NCBI RefSeq assembly: GCF_937129435.1 | Contig: NZ_CAKZNF010000078.1 | Span: 1-44,795 of the forward strand | Direction: 5' to 3' | From: an uncultured Parasphingopyxis sp. | GTDB lineage: Bacteria > Pseudomonadota > Alphaproteobacteria > Sphingomonadales > Sphingomonadaceae | Length of the DNA stretch: 44,795 nucleotides | Shown here: positions 9,348 to 18,167 of the stretch, piece by piece | Numbering within the stretch: position 1 is the first letter of the stretch | Layout: each line of letters begins with the position of its first letter | Notes under the pieces: generated by a model | Databases searched by the model: none | What the model was told of the DNA's origin: nothing | Seen by the model: the letters and a program-made list of their open reading frames with translations, nothing else | Position numbers and translations under genes: made by a program

Positions 9348-10850
9348 CTACCCCATAGTCGGAATCACAAAGGCGTTCTCGTTGCCGCCGTCGGCGGTGC
9401 CATCGGGCCAGCGCTGGGTGACCTTCTTGTTCTTGGTCCAGAAGCGCACGCCTTCCATGCCGTGCTGGTCGATATCGCCGAAGCCCGAGCGCTTCCAGCC
9501 GCCGAAGCTGTGATAGGCGACGGGCACCGGGATCGGCACGTTGATGCCGACCATTCCGGCCTCGACCCGATGTGCGAACTCGCGCGCGGCATGGCCGTTG
9601 CGCGTGAAGATCGCGACGCCGTTGCCGTACTGGTGTTTGCTCGGCAGTTCGAGCGCCTCTTCGAAGCTCTTCGCGCGCACCATCTGGAGGACGGGGCCGA
9701 AAATCTCTTCGCGATAGCTTTCCATGCCCGGCTTCACATGATCGAACAGCGAGGGGCCGATGAAGAAGCCGTTCTCATGACCTTGTAGCGAGAACCCGCG
9801 GCCGTCGACGACGAGCTCGGCGCCCTCGTCGACGCCGGTCTGGATCCACTGCTCGATCTTCGCCTTGTGCTCCTTGGTCACGACGGGGCCGTAATGCGCC
9901 TCGTCATCGGTCGACACGCCGACGCGCAGCGCGTCGATTGCCGGGATCAGTTTCTCGCGCAGCTTGTCAGCCGTCTCGTCGCCGACCGGAACGACGACGG
10001 GGAGCGCCATGCAGCGCTCGCCGGCCGAACCGAAGGCCGCGCCCGACAGGTCGTTCACCACCTGGTCGAGATCGGCGTCGGGCATGACGATGCCGTGGTT
10101 CTTCGCACCGCCCATCGCCTGGATGCGCTTCCCGTTCTCGGTGCCGCGCTGATAGACATAGTGCGCAATGTCCGACGAGCCGACGAAGCTCACCGCCTTG
10201 ATATCGTCATGGTCGAGGATCGCATCGACCATCTGCTTGTCGCCATGGACGACGTTGAGGATGCCGTCGGGCAGCCCCGCTTCCTTCATCAGCTCGGCGA
10301 GCCGCACCGGCACGCTCGGATCGCGCTCCGAAGGCTTGAGGATGAAGGCATTGCCCACGGCGATGGCAACGCCGAACATCCACATCGGGATCATCGCGGG
10401 AAAGTTGAACGGGGTGATACCGGCGACGATGCCCAAGGGCTGGCGCATCGAATAGACATCGATGCCGGGGCCGGCGCCTTGCGTATATTCGCCCTTCAGC
10501 GCGTGCGGGATGCCGCAGGCGAACTCGATCACTTCCAGCCCGCGCTGCACATCGCCTTTCGCGTCCGCGATCACCTTGCCATGTTCGGAAGAGAGCAAGT
10601 GCGCGAGTTCGTCCATATTCGCCTCGACAAGCCGCTTATATTCGAACATCACGCGTGCGCGGCGCTGCGGGTTCGTGGCGGCCCAGGCGGGCTGCGCATT
10701 GTTCGCCGCGTCCACCGCCTTCTGCAACTCGTCCTGCGTTCCCAGCGACACCCGCGCCTGCACTTCGCCCGAGTTCGGGTCCCAGATGTCGTGCTGACGC
10801 GAGCCGCCGCCTGCCGAACCGCCATTGATGAAATGCTCGATGCTGCGCAT
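9348..10850 (-). CDS. mmsA: CoA-acylating methylmalonate-semialdehyde dehydrogenase
   Basis: This enzyme oxidises methylmalonate semialdehyde (valine and thymine breakdown) to propionyl-CoA, with NAD and CoA and loss of CO2. The product feeds the carboxylase-mutase route encoded to the left. The 500-residue protein starts MRSIEHFING, the usual MmsA opening, at ATG 10850 with GGGAGA upstream; 14 in-frame upstream codons were excluded on that basis. It has the aldehyde dehydrogenase segments ITPFNFPAMIPMWMFG (145-160), SFVGSSDIA (221-229), and the nucleophile C280 in GSAGERCMA. IPVPVAYHSFGGWKRS near the C-terminus is also typical. It is divergent from the acyl-CoA ligase gene. Confidence 0.95.
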   Translation of the reverse strand: MRSIEHFINGGSAGGGSRQHDIWDPNSGEVQARVSLGTQDELQKAVDAANNAQPAWAATNPQRRARVMFEYKRLVEANMDELAHLLSSEHGKVIADAKGDVQRGLEVIEFACGIPHALKGEYTQGAGPGIDVYSMRQPLGIVAGITPFNFPAMIPMWMFGVAIAVGNAFILKPSERDPSVPVRLAELMKEAGLPDGILNVVHGDKQMVDAILDHDDIKAVSFVGSSDIAHYVYQRGTENGKRIQAMGGAKNHGIVMPDADLDQVVNDLSGAAFGSAGERCMALPVVVPVGDETADKLREKLIPAIDALRVGVSTDDEAHYGPVVTKEHKAKIEQWIQTGVDEGAELVVDGRGFSLQGHENGFFIGPSLFDHVKPGMESYREEIFGPVLQMVRAKSFEEALELPSKHQYGNGVAIFTRNGHAAREFAHRVEAGMVGINVPIPVPVAYHSFGGWKRSGFGDIDQHGMEGVRFWTKNKKVTQRWPDGTADGGNENAFVIPTMG

Positions 10851-10971
10851 TGCTTTTGGTCTCCCGCGCTCTAGAAATTCGGCCATGCCCATAGGCCATG
10901 GCGATCCGCATGGCTATGCCAAGAATAGTGAGTGGACTCTGTGAGGGTTCGCCAATGTCGAGAGGAACATT

Positions 10972-12552
10972 ATGACGCCGCAACACCAGGCCGCAACGCT
11001 CGACCAGCTCGCCGATTTCTGGGCGAGCGAACGGCCCGATCATGTCGCCTACCGGTTCGAGGGGCGCGATACGACATTCGCCGGGGTGCGCGATACGATG
11101 GAGGCGCTGGCGCGCGCGCTCGTTGCTGCAGGGCTCGACAAGGGGCAGCGGATCGCCTGGGTGGGCAAGAATTCGGATCAATATTTCATGCTGCTCTTCG
11201 CCGCCGGACGCGTCGGCGCCACCGTCGTCCCGGTCGGCTGGCGGCTGGCCGAGGCGGAAATGCGGTACATCATCGACGATGCCGAGGCGGGTGCAATCGT
11301 CGCGACGCCAGACTATCTCGACATGGCAAAGCGCCTCGCCGCCGATATCGACAAGGTCGATACCGTCTGGGTCAGCGAAGGCGATGCCGATGTGCCGAAC
11401 CTGCAGGCCGTGGCCGAAGCGGCGAAGGACGATGCATCGCCGCCCACCGCCACCAGCACCGATGCTCTGGTCCAGCTCTACACGTCGGGCACGACGGGCC
11501 ACCCCAAAGGCGTTGTGCTGACGCACGGCAACTTCCTCGATCTGGCGCGCGATCCCGATATCCAGACGCCCGACTGGGATCACTGGACGCCCGAGGAATC
11601 GGGCCTGTTGCCGATGCCCGTCGGCCATATTGCTGGCACCGGATACGGCCTGATCCCGTTCAATTCGGGATCGGCCTGTACGATCACCGCCGAATTCGAT
11701 CCGGGCGAAATTCTCGACCTGATCAACGAGCACAAGGTGACACGCTTCTTCCTCGTGCCCGCTGCGCTGCAATTCCTGATCGGCCATCCCAAGGCCAAGG
11801 ACACTGATACATCGAAGGTCAGCCAGGTCGGCTATGGCGCCTCGCCGATCCCGCTCGACCTGCTGCGCGCCTGCATGAAGGCCTTCCCCAATGCGGGCTT
11901 CGTCCAGTCCTACGGGATGACCGAAACGACCGGCGCGGTGGTCGTGCTCGAACCCGAGGACCACGATCCGGAGGGCAATGAACGGATGCGTTCAGCAGGC
12001 CGGGCCCTGCCCGGCTGCGAAGCGATGGTCGTCGACGAGGAGTTCAACGAGGTACCGCTCGGCGAAGTCGGCGAGATTGTCATCCGTAGCCCGAAAAACA
12101 TGGCGCATTACTGGAAGCTGCCCGACAAGACGGCGGAGACGGTCAACCAGGATGGCTGGCTCCGCACCGGCGATGCCGGCTATATGGACGCCGACGGCTA
12201 TGTCTTCATCCACGACCGGATGAAGGACATGATCATTTCGGGCGGCGAGAATGTCTATCCGGCCGAGGTCGAGAACGCGATCTATTCGCACCCGAAAGTT
12301 GCCGATGTGGCCGTGATCGGTGTTCCCGATGAAAAATGGGGTGAAGCCGTCAAGGCCGTGATCGTCCGCAAGCCGGGCGAGGAGCTGGACGAAGACGAGT
12401 TGATCGGCTGGACGCGCGAAAAGATCGCCGCCTTCAAATGCCCGAAATCGGTGGATTTCACCGACATGCTGCCGCGCAACGCCAGCGGCAAGATCCTGCG
12501 AAAGGATTTGCGCGCGCCCTATTGGGAAGGCAAGGAACGGCAGGTAAATTGA
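10972..12552 (+). CDS. fatty-acid/acyl-CoA ligase (AMP-binding)
   Basis: A 526-residue adenylate-forming enzyme that activates a carboxylic acid to its CoA thioester via an acyl-AMP. The P-loop-like motif YTSGTTGHPKG is at 170-180, YGMTETTG marks the A5 region, GWLRTGD the A7 region, and the catalytic lysine K507 lies in NASGKILRK. A start at ATG 10972 is supported by AGAGGAAC seven bases upstream. It resembles FadD3/medium- to long-chain ligases, but the acid cannot be named. Divergent from mmsA across a 121-bp spacer containing GGCCAT/ATGGCC-type inverted elements. Confidence 0.9.
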   Translation: MTPQHQAATLDQLADFWASERPDHVAYRFEGRDTTFAGVRDTMEALARALVAAGLDKGQRIAWVGKNSDQYFMLLFAAGRVGATVVPVGWRLAEAEMRYIIDDAEAGAIVATPDYLDMAKRLAADIDKVDTVWVSEGDADVPNLQAVAEAAKDDASPPTATSTDALVQLYTSGTTGHPKGVVLTHGNFLDLARDPDIQTPDWDHWTPEESGLLPMPVGHIAGTGYGLIPFNSGSACTITAEFDPGEILDLINEHKVTRFFLVPAALQFLIGHPKAKDTDTSKVSQVGYGASPIPLDLLRACMKAFPNAGFVQSYGMTETTGAVVVLEPEDHDPEGNERMRSAGRALPGCEAMVVDEEFNEVPLGEVGEIVIRSPKNMAHYWKLPDKTAETVNQDGWLRTGDAGYMDADGYVFIHDRMKDMIISGGENVYPAEVENAIYSHPKVADVAVIGVPDEKWGEAVKAVIVRKPGEELDEDELIGWTREKIAAFKCPKSVDFTDMLPRNASGKILRKDLRAPYWEGKERQVN

Positions 12553-12573
12553 GGGGCGCCGATTCAATCCCAA

Positions 12574-12649
12574 GCCGTTAGGGCTGAGCCTGTCGAAGCC
12601 CGCCTCTCGAAGTCGATAGACGCCCTTCGACAAGCTCAGGGCTAACGGC
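12574..12649. repeat. imperfect inverted repeat (family CTGAGC-TTGTCGAAG)
   Basis: A 25-bp left arm (12574-12598) and right arm (12625-12649) pair with three mismatches; the core is GCTGAGCCTGTCGAAG against CTTCGACAAGCTCAG. This CTGAGCTTGTCGAAG element is a common dispersed repeat in sphingomonads. It lies between the ligase gene and cysQ, and could also act as a transcription attenuator. Confidence 0.75.
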
Positions 12650-12667
12650 AATTTGGAAAGCGTTCAG

Positions 12668-13468
12668 TTGCAAAAGGAAAACCATCTCGACCTGATGATC
12701 GATCTTGCCCTGAAAGCCGGCAAGGCGATCGACGAAATTTACGAGAAAGGTTGCGAAAGCGACGAGAAGGGCGACGGCTCTCCCGTCACGATCGCCGACA
12801 AGCGGGGTGAGGAGATCATCGAGGCGGGCCTGCGCAAGGGCGCGCCGGACATTCCCATACTCGCCGAAGAAGCCGCGTCGGAAGGCAATATCCCCGAACT
12901 CGGCAACCGTTTCTTCCTCGTCGACCCGCTCGACGGGACGCGCGAATTTCTCTCGCGCAACGGCGAATTCACGGTCAATATCGCGCTGATCGACCATGGC
13001 CGCCCGGTCGCCGGCGTCGTCTACGCCCCCGCCATCGCCAAGCTCTATTATGGGGCACGCGGCGAAGGCGCCTTCTTTCAGTCGATCGTGCCCGGCCAAT
13101 CGCGCAATGAGGCCGAACACCCGCACGAGATCGAGGCTCGCGCTCCCTTCCATAAGGGCCTTGTCGCCGTCGCCAGCCGCAGCCACCGCTCGCCCGAAAC
13201 CGAAGCGCTGCTCGACAAGATCGGCGTCGCCGATTTCACCCCCGCCGGGTCGAGCCTCAAATTCTGCCTGCTCGCCCAGGGGTCTGCGGACGTCTATCCA
13301 CGCCTCGGCCGGACGATGGAATGGGACACGGGCGCCGGTCAGGCGGTGCTGGAAGCCGCAGGCGGCCGCGTGATGGCACTTGATGGCGAGACCGAAACGG
13401 GCCCCCTCGGCTACAACAAGAAAGAGCGGGGCTTCGACAATCCGCACTTCATCGCCTGGGGACGGTGA
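12668..13468 (+). CDS. cysQ: 3'(2'),5'-bisphosphate nucleotidase, CysQ type
   Basis: Inositol-monophosphatase-fold enzyme that removes the 3'-phosphate from PAP/PAPS in sulfur assimilation. Signature motifs are AEEAA (first metal glutamate), DPLDGTREF and EWDTGAGQAVLEAAGG. The start is uncertain because no ATG lies at the right place: TTG at 12668 has GGAAAG seven bases upstream and gives about 266 residues; TTG at 12653 would add five residues and ATG at 12695 would remove nine. The gene starts right after the inverted repeat at 12574-12649. Its end lies close to the acyltransferase gene. Confidence 0.9.
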   Translation: MQKENHLDLMIDLALKAGKAIDEIYEKGCESDEKGDGSPVTIADKRGEEIIEAGLRKGAPDIPILAEEAASEGNIPELGNRFFLVDPLDGTREFLSRNGEFTVNIALIDHGRPVAGVVYAPAIAKLYYGARGEGAFFQSIVPGQSRNEAEHPHEIEARAPFHKGLVAVASRSHRSPETEALLDKIGVADFTPAGSSLKFCLLAQGSADVYPRLGRTMEWDTGAGQAVLEAAGGRVMALDGETETGPLGYNKKERGFDNPHFIAWGR

Positions 13469-13532
13469 GCTGAGCGCAGAACAGGCCAGCGCAAAGCCCG
13501 CGCGCCGGACGCTCTGGTCGCGGGCACGCGAA

Positions 13533-14843
13533 ATGGCGGAGGCGACGCCGCCGCAGCGAAACCGCTATGTCGATTTCCTGCGCGCGCTTTCCATTCTCGC
13601 GGTCGTGTCCGGCCACTGGCTCGTCGCCGCGCCCTATATGGAGGACGGCGCGGTGCAGGGCGAGCACCTGCTCGGCATCCTACCCTGGACGCAGTGGCTG
13701 ACCTGGGGCTTTCAGGTGATGCCGATCTTCTTCCTCGTCGGCGGCTATTCGAGCGGCATATCCTGGTCTGCCAACCGGCGGGACGGGGGCGGCTATTCGG
13801 ACTGGCTCGGCGGGCGGCTGGAGCGGCTCATCAATCCCGTGCTGCCTCTGTTCCTGCTCTGGACGCTGTTCGCGCTGTTCGGAACGGCGGTCGGCGTCGA
13901 ACGCCGGATCCTCGGGCTGGCCGCGCAGCTGGCGCTGATCCCGGTCTGGTTTCTCGCCGTCTATCTCATCGTGACGGCGCTGGTGCCGCTGACCCATGCG
14001 GCATGGAGAAAGCTCGGCTTTGCATCCTTCTGGCTGCTTGGGGCAGGGGTGGTCCTGGTCGATGTCGCGACGCTGCGTTTCGGGGTGCGCTACGTCAACT
14101 TTGGCAACTTCGCATTCGTCTGGCTGGCCATCACGCAGCTCGGCTATGCGTGGGCAGACGGCCGCCTGGCGCCCGCCAAGGCAATGCTCTGGGCGGTTGG
14201 CGGGCTCGCCGCACTCGTCGCGCTCATATGGTTCGGCCCCTATCCGGTGGCCATGATCGGCGTGCCCGGCAACGAGATCACCAATTCGATGCCGCCGACG
14301 CTCGCGCTGCTCGCCCTCGGCATTGCACAGACAGGTATCGCGCTCGCGCTGGAACCGGTGGGCCGGAAAATGCTCGACCGCGGTGGCGCGTGGACGAGCG
14401 TGATCCTCGTCAACGGCATGATCATGACGATCTATCTCTGGCACCTGACCGCTTTCGTTTTCGTGCTCGTTGCCGCCTGGCTCCTCGGCGGGATCGGGCT
14501 GAACGTCGAGCCCGGTAGCGGCGCCTGGTGGCTCGCACGCCCGGGCTGGTTCGCGCTCTACATTGCCGCGCTGCTGCCGTTGATCGCGATTTTCGCGCGC
14601 TACGAACAGGCCGGACGCCGGGGCGACACGCCAGAGCTTCCCCGGTGGCGCGTCATTGTCGGATTGCTCCTGATCTGCGCCGGTCTTGCCGCCAGCGCAG
14701 CGATCAGCATTGCGAGCCCCAACGGCATAACCGGTGTCCGGCTATGGGTCGTCGCCCTGCCCTATATCGGCGCCACGGTCGCCGGTTTCGGCCCGATCAT
14801 CGACCTGCTTCGGCGACTGCGGCCCGCAAGGCCGTCGCGGTAA
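13533..14843 (+). CDS. integral membrane acyltransferase (acyltransferase 3 family)
   Basis: A 436-residue membrane protein with about ten hydrophobic spans, in the family that O-acylates sugars or other cell-surface substrates across the inner membrane. The family motif at the first span reads RYVDFLRALSILAVVSGHW, with the conserved arginine and histidine. A second short motif, FFLVGGYSSG, follows the second span. I take ATG 13533 because the region between cysQ and that codon lacks ATG, GTG or TTG in frame. The frame does stay open upstream through cysQ, so a non-standard start cannot be excluded. It ends five bases from the convergent quinone oxidoreductase gene. Confidence 0.82.
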   Translation: MAEATPPQRNRYVDFLRALSILAVVSGHWLVAAPYMEDGAVQGEHLLGILPWTQWLTWGFQVMPIFFLVGGYSSGISWSANRRDGGGYSDWLGGRLERLINPVLPLFLLWTLFALFGTAVGVERRILGLAAQLALIPVWFLAVYLIVTALVPLTHAAWRKLGFASFWLLGAGVVLVDVATLRFGVRYVNFGNFAFVWLAITQLGYAWADGRLAPAKAMLWAVGGLAALVALIWFGPYPVAMIGVPGNEITNSMPPTLALLALGIAQTGIALALEPVGRKMLDRGGAWTSVILVNGMIMTIYLWHLTAFVFVLVAAWLLGGIGLNVEPGSGAWWLARPGWFALYIAALLPLIAIFARYEQAGRRGDTPELPRWRVIVGLLLICAGLAASAAISIASPNGITGVRLWVVALPYIGATVAGFGPIIDLLRRLRPARPSR

Positions 14844-14848
14844 GCACA

Positions 14849-15820
14849 TCAGGGCAGCAGGACCGTCGCGCCGATGGTCTTGCGCGCCTCGAGATCGCCA
14901 TGGGCCTGCGCCACGTCCTCCAGCGGATATCGCTGCCCGATCTCGACCGAGACCTTGCCGCTTGAAAGCATCTCGAACAGCCGCACCCTGCCCGCTTCGG
15001 CGTCTTTGCGTGTCGTATAATAATCGAACATCGTCGGCCGCGTGACGTAGAGCGACCCGTGCGACGCTAGCACACCCAGATTGACGCCCTCGACCGTCCC
15101 GCTGGCATTGCCGAAGCTGACCACCAAACCGCGCCGGGCGCAGCTTTTCAGCGAGTCTTCGAACGTCGCCCGTCCCACGCCGTCGAAGACGACGGGCACG
15201 CCGGCTCCACCGGTCAGTTCCCTGACGCCATCGGACACGCTATCCTGATCGTAGCGGATGACATGATCGGCACCGGCGGTGCGCGCCTTGTCGGCCTTTT
15301 CATCGGTGCTGACCGTGGTGATCACATCGGCGCCGATCGCCTTGAGCCACTGGATCAGGATCTGCCCGGTCGCACCGGCGCCCGCATGGACGAGCACGGT
15401 CATCCCGGCCTGCACCTTCGCGCACCGTTCGACCAGGAATTCCGCCGTCTGCCCCTTCAGCATCACGGCGGCGGCGGTTTCGCTCGAAACATCGTGGGGC
15501 AGGCGCGTTGCGGATTCGGCGGCGACCAACTGGCCCGTCGCATAGGCGCCCGGGCCCAGAATCGCGACCCGATCGCCCTTGCCGAATCCGGTTACGCCTT
15601 CGCCCACGGCCTCCACCACGCCAGCCGCCTCCATGCCGAGCATACCGGGCAGTTCGATTGGATAGGTGCCGTCGCGGTGATAGGTGTCGATATAATTGAC
15701 GCCGATCGCCTCGTGCCGAACCAGCAGTTCCTTATCGCCGGGCGCATCAACATCAGTCTCGCGCCAACAAATGACGTCGGGCCCGCCGGTCTCCTCGATA
15801 TAGGCCTGCTTGATACGCAT
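14849..15820 (-). CDS. quinone oxidoreductase (zinc-free MDR family)
   Basis: A 323-residue medium-chain dehydrogenase of the QOR type: NADPH-dependent reduction of quinones or enones. It has GVNYIDTYHRDGTYP near the N-terminus, the nucleotide-binding stretch VHAGAGATGQILIQWLK, and AAVMLKGQTAEFL. The cysteine ligands of zinc-dependent alcohol dehydrogenases are absent. The ATG at 15820 overlaps the stop codon of the upstream SDR by one base (TGATG), so the two are translationally coupled. An earlier in-frame start would overlap the SDR extensively and is not QOR-like. Confidence 0.92.
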   Translation of the reverse strand: MRIKQAYIEETGGPDVICWRETDVDAPGDKELLVRHEAIGVNYIDTYHRDGTYPIELPGMLGMEAAGVVEAVGEGVTGFGKGDRVAILGPGAYATGQLVAAESATRLPHDVSSETAAAVMLKGQTAEFLVERCAKVQAGMTVLVHAGAGATGQILIQWLKAIGADVITTVSTDEKADKARTAGADHVIRYDQDSVSDGVRELTGGAGVPVVFDGVGRATFEDSLKSCARRGLVVSFGNASGTVEGVNLGVLASHGSLYVTRPTMFDYYTTRKDAEAGRVRLFEMLSSGKVSVEIGQRYPLEDVAQAHGDLEARKTIGATVLLP

Positions 15821-16602
15821 CAGCGGTTGCCCAGCGAACGCCCCGCGCCGCTCGCCCCGTCGACGGGGATGACCGCACCGGTCACATATTGTGCACTGCC
15901 CGAGGCGAGAAACATCGCCATGTCGGCAATCTCCTCGATCTCGCCCCAGCGGCCGAGCGGCACGGCTTTCTTCGAAGCTTCCGCAGCTTCGGCATTGGGC
16001 GCAAGCCGCTCCATGCCCTCGGTCCCGGCAATCGGACCGGGGCTGATCGAGTTCACGCGAATGCCCTCCGGCCCCCATTCGAGCGCGAGCGTGCGCGTCA
16101 CTTGATCGATGCCGGCCTTGGCGGCGCAGGCATGAATCTGGAACGGCATGGCGATCCAGCTTTGCGGCGCTGAAATGTTGATCGCGACCGCGCCCGGCTT
16201 GGTCATCCCGTCATAACCCGCGCGCATCACGTTGAACGTGCCGAGCAGGTCGATATCGATGACGGTCTTGAACCCGTTGGGGCTGAGTCCGGCGGCCGGT
16301 GCGAGGAAATTTCCCGCCGCGCCGGATACCAGCACGTCGATCGTGCCGCGTTCGGCGACAAACTGATCGACAGCGGTCTTCACCGCTTCGGCATCGCGCA
16401 CATCGAGCGAGAAGCCGAGCGCCGGGCCGGCATCGTTGCCGAGCTCCTTCACCGCGGCATCGACCTTGTCCTGCGACCGGCTGGCGACGCCGAGCCGCGC
16501 GCCGGCGGCGGCGAAACCCCTGGCGATGCCGAGATTGATGCCGCTGGTACCGCCGAACACCATGACGTTCTTGCCGGTATGATCGAAAGTTATTCTGCCC
16601 AT
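15820..16602 (-). CDS. 2,4-dienoyl-CoA reductase-like SDR
   Basis: A 260-residue short-chain dehydrogenase. The Rossmann motif is FGGTSGINLGIARG. Where most SDRs have YxxxK, this one has IHACAAKAGID: the lysine is kept but the tyrosine position is alanine. The histidine-containing HACAAK block and the ending SPGPIAGTEGMERL are the pattern of the peroxisomal-type 2,4-dienoyl-CoA reductases, which use a different active site and reduce dienoyl-CoA intermediates of unsaturated fatty acids with NADPH. AGGAG sits seven bases before ATG 16602. The pairing with crotonases and acyl-CoA dehydrogenases fits that role. Confidence 0.8.
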   Translation of the reverse strand: MGRITFDHTGKNVMVFGGTSGINLGIARGFAAAGARLGVASRSQDKVDAAVKELGNDAGPALGFSLDVRDAEAVKTAVDQFVAERGTIDVLVSGAAGNFLAPAAGLSPNGFKTVIDIDLLGTFNVMRAGYDGMTKPGAVAINISAPQSWIAMPFQIHACAAKAGIDQVTRTLALEWGPEGIRVNSISPGPIAGTEGMERLAPNAEAAEASKKAVPLGRWGEIEEIADMAMFLASGSAQYVTGAVIPVDGASGAGRSLGNR

Positions 16603-16619
16603 GAATTCGCTCCTGAAAA

Positions 16620-16784
16620 CCCTCTCCCATCGGGAGAGGGATGTTGAGTTCTTAGTGAGCGTAGCGAACTTAGAACGAGCTGGGTGAGGGGATCGCACCT
16701 GTCGATACCGCAGAACCCCTCATCCAAGTTCGACTAGCTCGCTGCGCTCGCAAGTCTCCCTATCCTTCTCCCGATGGGAGAAGG
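16620..16784. repeat. REP-like doublet (family CTCTCCCATCGGGAGAG), no gene between
   Basis: Two inverted copies of a roughly 70-bp element. Each outer end is a palindrome (CCTCTCCCATCGGGAGAGG at 16621-16639 and CCTTCTCCCGATGGGAGAAGG at 16764-16784), followed inward by a variable hairpin and TGAGGGG/CCCCTCA. The right end abuts the stop codon of the crotonase gene at 16787. Confidence 0.85.
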
Positions 16785-16786
16785 CT

Positions 16787-17701
16787 TCACGCCTTGTCTC
16801 TTGTCGCAAAATCCGGATCGTCGAACCACTGGTGCAGGTCCGGCATGTCGGACGACACCCTGTTCGGATATTCGGCCGGGCGCTTTTCGAGGAACGAGAC
16901 GACGCCCTCCTTCGCGTCCTCCTGCCGGCCGCGATACCAGATCGCGCGGCTGTCCATCCGGTGCGCTTCGATCGGATGGTTCGCGCCCATCATCCGCCAG
17001 AGCATCTGCCGCGTCATCGCGATCGACACCGGCGCGCTTTCGCTCGTCAGTTCGTGCGCGAACTTGCGCGCAGCATCGATGAGCGAGCCGGGCGAATGGA
17101 GTGAGCGGACGAGGCCGCCGTCATGCGCCTCATGCGCGGAAAAGACGCGACCCGAATAGCACCAGTCGAGCGCCTGGCTGATGCCGACAAGGCGCGGGAG
17201 AAACCAGCTCGACGCCGCTTCTGGAACGATGCCGCGCCGCGCGAAGACGAAGCCGAAGCGGGCATTGTCGGACGCCATCCGGAAATCCATCGGCAGCGTC
17301 ATCGTCGATCCGACGCCGACGGCCGCGCCGTTGATCGCGCCAATGACCGGCTTCTTGCAGTTGAAAATGCGCAGCGTGAGCTGCCCCCCGCCGTCGCGCG
17401 CCGCGCGGTGCGACCAGTCGATGCTGCCGTCTTCCCGCACCGGCGTGTCTCGATCGAGTCGCTTGTCGTAATCGAAGGTTTCCGCGCCCGAGGACAGATC
17501 GGCCCCGGCGCAAAAGGCGCGCTCGCCCGATCCGGTGACGATGACGGCGCGGACATCGTCGTCGGCGTCCGCCTCGTCGAAGGCGGCGATCATCTCGTGC
17601 ATCATCCGCTCGGTGAACGCATTCATCTTGTCGGGGCGATGCAGGGTCAGCGTGAAGATGCCGTCGGAAATATCGGTCTGGATTTGCTGGTAGTCGGCCA
17701 C
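16787..17701 (-). CDS. enoyl-CoA hydratase family protein
   Basis: A 304-residue crotonase, about 40 residues longer than the minimal fold because of an insert after the first oxyanion loop (residues about 70-95, containing YDKRLDRDTPV). Motifs: FCAGADLSSG, INGAAVGVGSTMTLPMD and RRGIVPEAASSWFLPRL with a glutamate at the second catalytic position. The start is GTG 17701, seven bases after GAGGAG; the GTG at 17722 lacks such a site. Being downstream of mccA/mccB it could serve as the methylglutaconyl-CoA hydratase of leucine breakdown, but the sequence alone does not prove it. An operator-like site lies at 17736-17751. Confidence 0.87.
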   Translation of the reverse strand: MADYQQIQTDISDGIFTLTLHRPDKMNAFTERMMHEMIAAFDEADADDDVRAVIVTGSGERAFCAGADLSSGAETFDYDKRLDRDTPVREDGSIDWSHRAARDGGGQLTLRIFNCKKPVIGAINGAAVGVGSTMTLPMDFRMASDNARFGFVFARRGIVPEAASSWFLPRLVGISQALDWCYSGRVFSAHEAHDGGLVRSLHSPGSLIDAARKFAHELTSESAPVSIAMTRQMLWRMMGANHPIEAHRMDSRAIWYRGRQEDAKEGVVSFLEKRPAEYPNRVSSDMPDLHQWFDDPDFATRDKA

Positions 17702-17735
17702 GGGATTCTCCTCTCGCGGCACAGTGTCCGCGTGG

Positions 17736-17751
17736 TTGACGTAAAGGTCAA
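17736..17751 (-). promoter_or_regulatory. operator-like site 2 (TTGACCTTTACGTCAA)
   Basis: Near-perfect palindrome, TTGAC-n6-GTCAA, 35 bases upstream of the crotonase GTG. It matches the four other sites described in this window and is the most symmetric of them. Confidence 0.55.
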
Positions 17752-17788
17752 CCTTGGAGTGGGGAGAAACGCTAGGCCGCTTTCAGAT

Positions 17789-17817
17789 CGTCATGCTGAA
17801 CTTGTTTCAGCATCCAC
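17789..17817. repeat. REP-like palindrome, left inverted flank of GIY-YIG gene 2
   Basis: A 29-bp element with the stem-loop TGCTGAA-CTTGT-TTCAGCA. It is a perfect inverted copy of 18168-18196. The stop codon of the GIY-YIG gene (17807-17809) lies inside it. Confidence 0.9.
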
Positions 17818-18136
17818 TGGCCGACCCGGCACCACCTAATGGATCAAAGCCCAACCCGATTGCCAAATCCACCCAGTGCGGGTTCTCTGATTCGATCAGA
17901 TTCATCTTCCAGGGTCGATGCCAGCGTTTGAGCTGTTTCTCTCTCGCAATGGCGGAGTTCATATCTTCGAACATCTCGAATCGCACGAGCCGCGCAATGC
18001 GGTATCTCGCTGCGTGACCCGGGATGACGCCGTGTCGATGTTCATAAAGCCGTTTCATGAGATCGGACGTCACGCCGATATACAGCGCCCCGTTGAAGTG
18101 TTTTGCCAGAATGTACACGCACGGCTGACGTTCCAT
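17807..18136 (-). CDS. GIY-YIG single-domain nuclease, repeat-bracketed (copy 2)
   Basis: A 109-residue GIY-YIG nuclease domain: CVYIL (Y8) and ALYIG (Y19) form the signature strands, R29 and H33 lie on the next helix, E67 in AIAREKQLK and N85 in ENPHW. All expected catalytic residues are kept. Against the GIY-YIG protein at 4746, about 45 of 85 aligned positions are identical by eye. The start is not certain (ATG 18154 adds six residues; neither has a good ribosome binding site). The last residues (about 107-109) and the stop are encoded by the flanking repeat. It sits directly after mccA, bracketed by 29-bp perfect inverted repeats, in the middle of the leucine cluster. Confidence 0.85.
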   Translation of the reverse strand: MERQPCVYILAKHFNGALYIGVTSDLMKRLYEHRHGVIPGHAARYRIARLVRFEMFEDMNSAIAREKQLKRWHRPWKMNLIESENPHWVDLAIGLGFDPLGGAGSASGC

Positions 18137-18167
18137 CCTTAACTGGTAGCACATCGCGCGTGGACCG

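Noticed and set aside
13380..13532. N-terminal extension of the membrane acyltransferase into cysQ
   Set aside because: It would overlap cysQ by about 90 bp, and there is no standard start codon between the end of cysQ and 13533.
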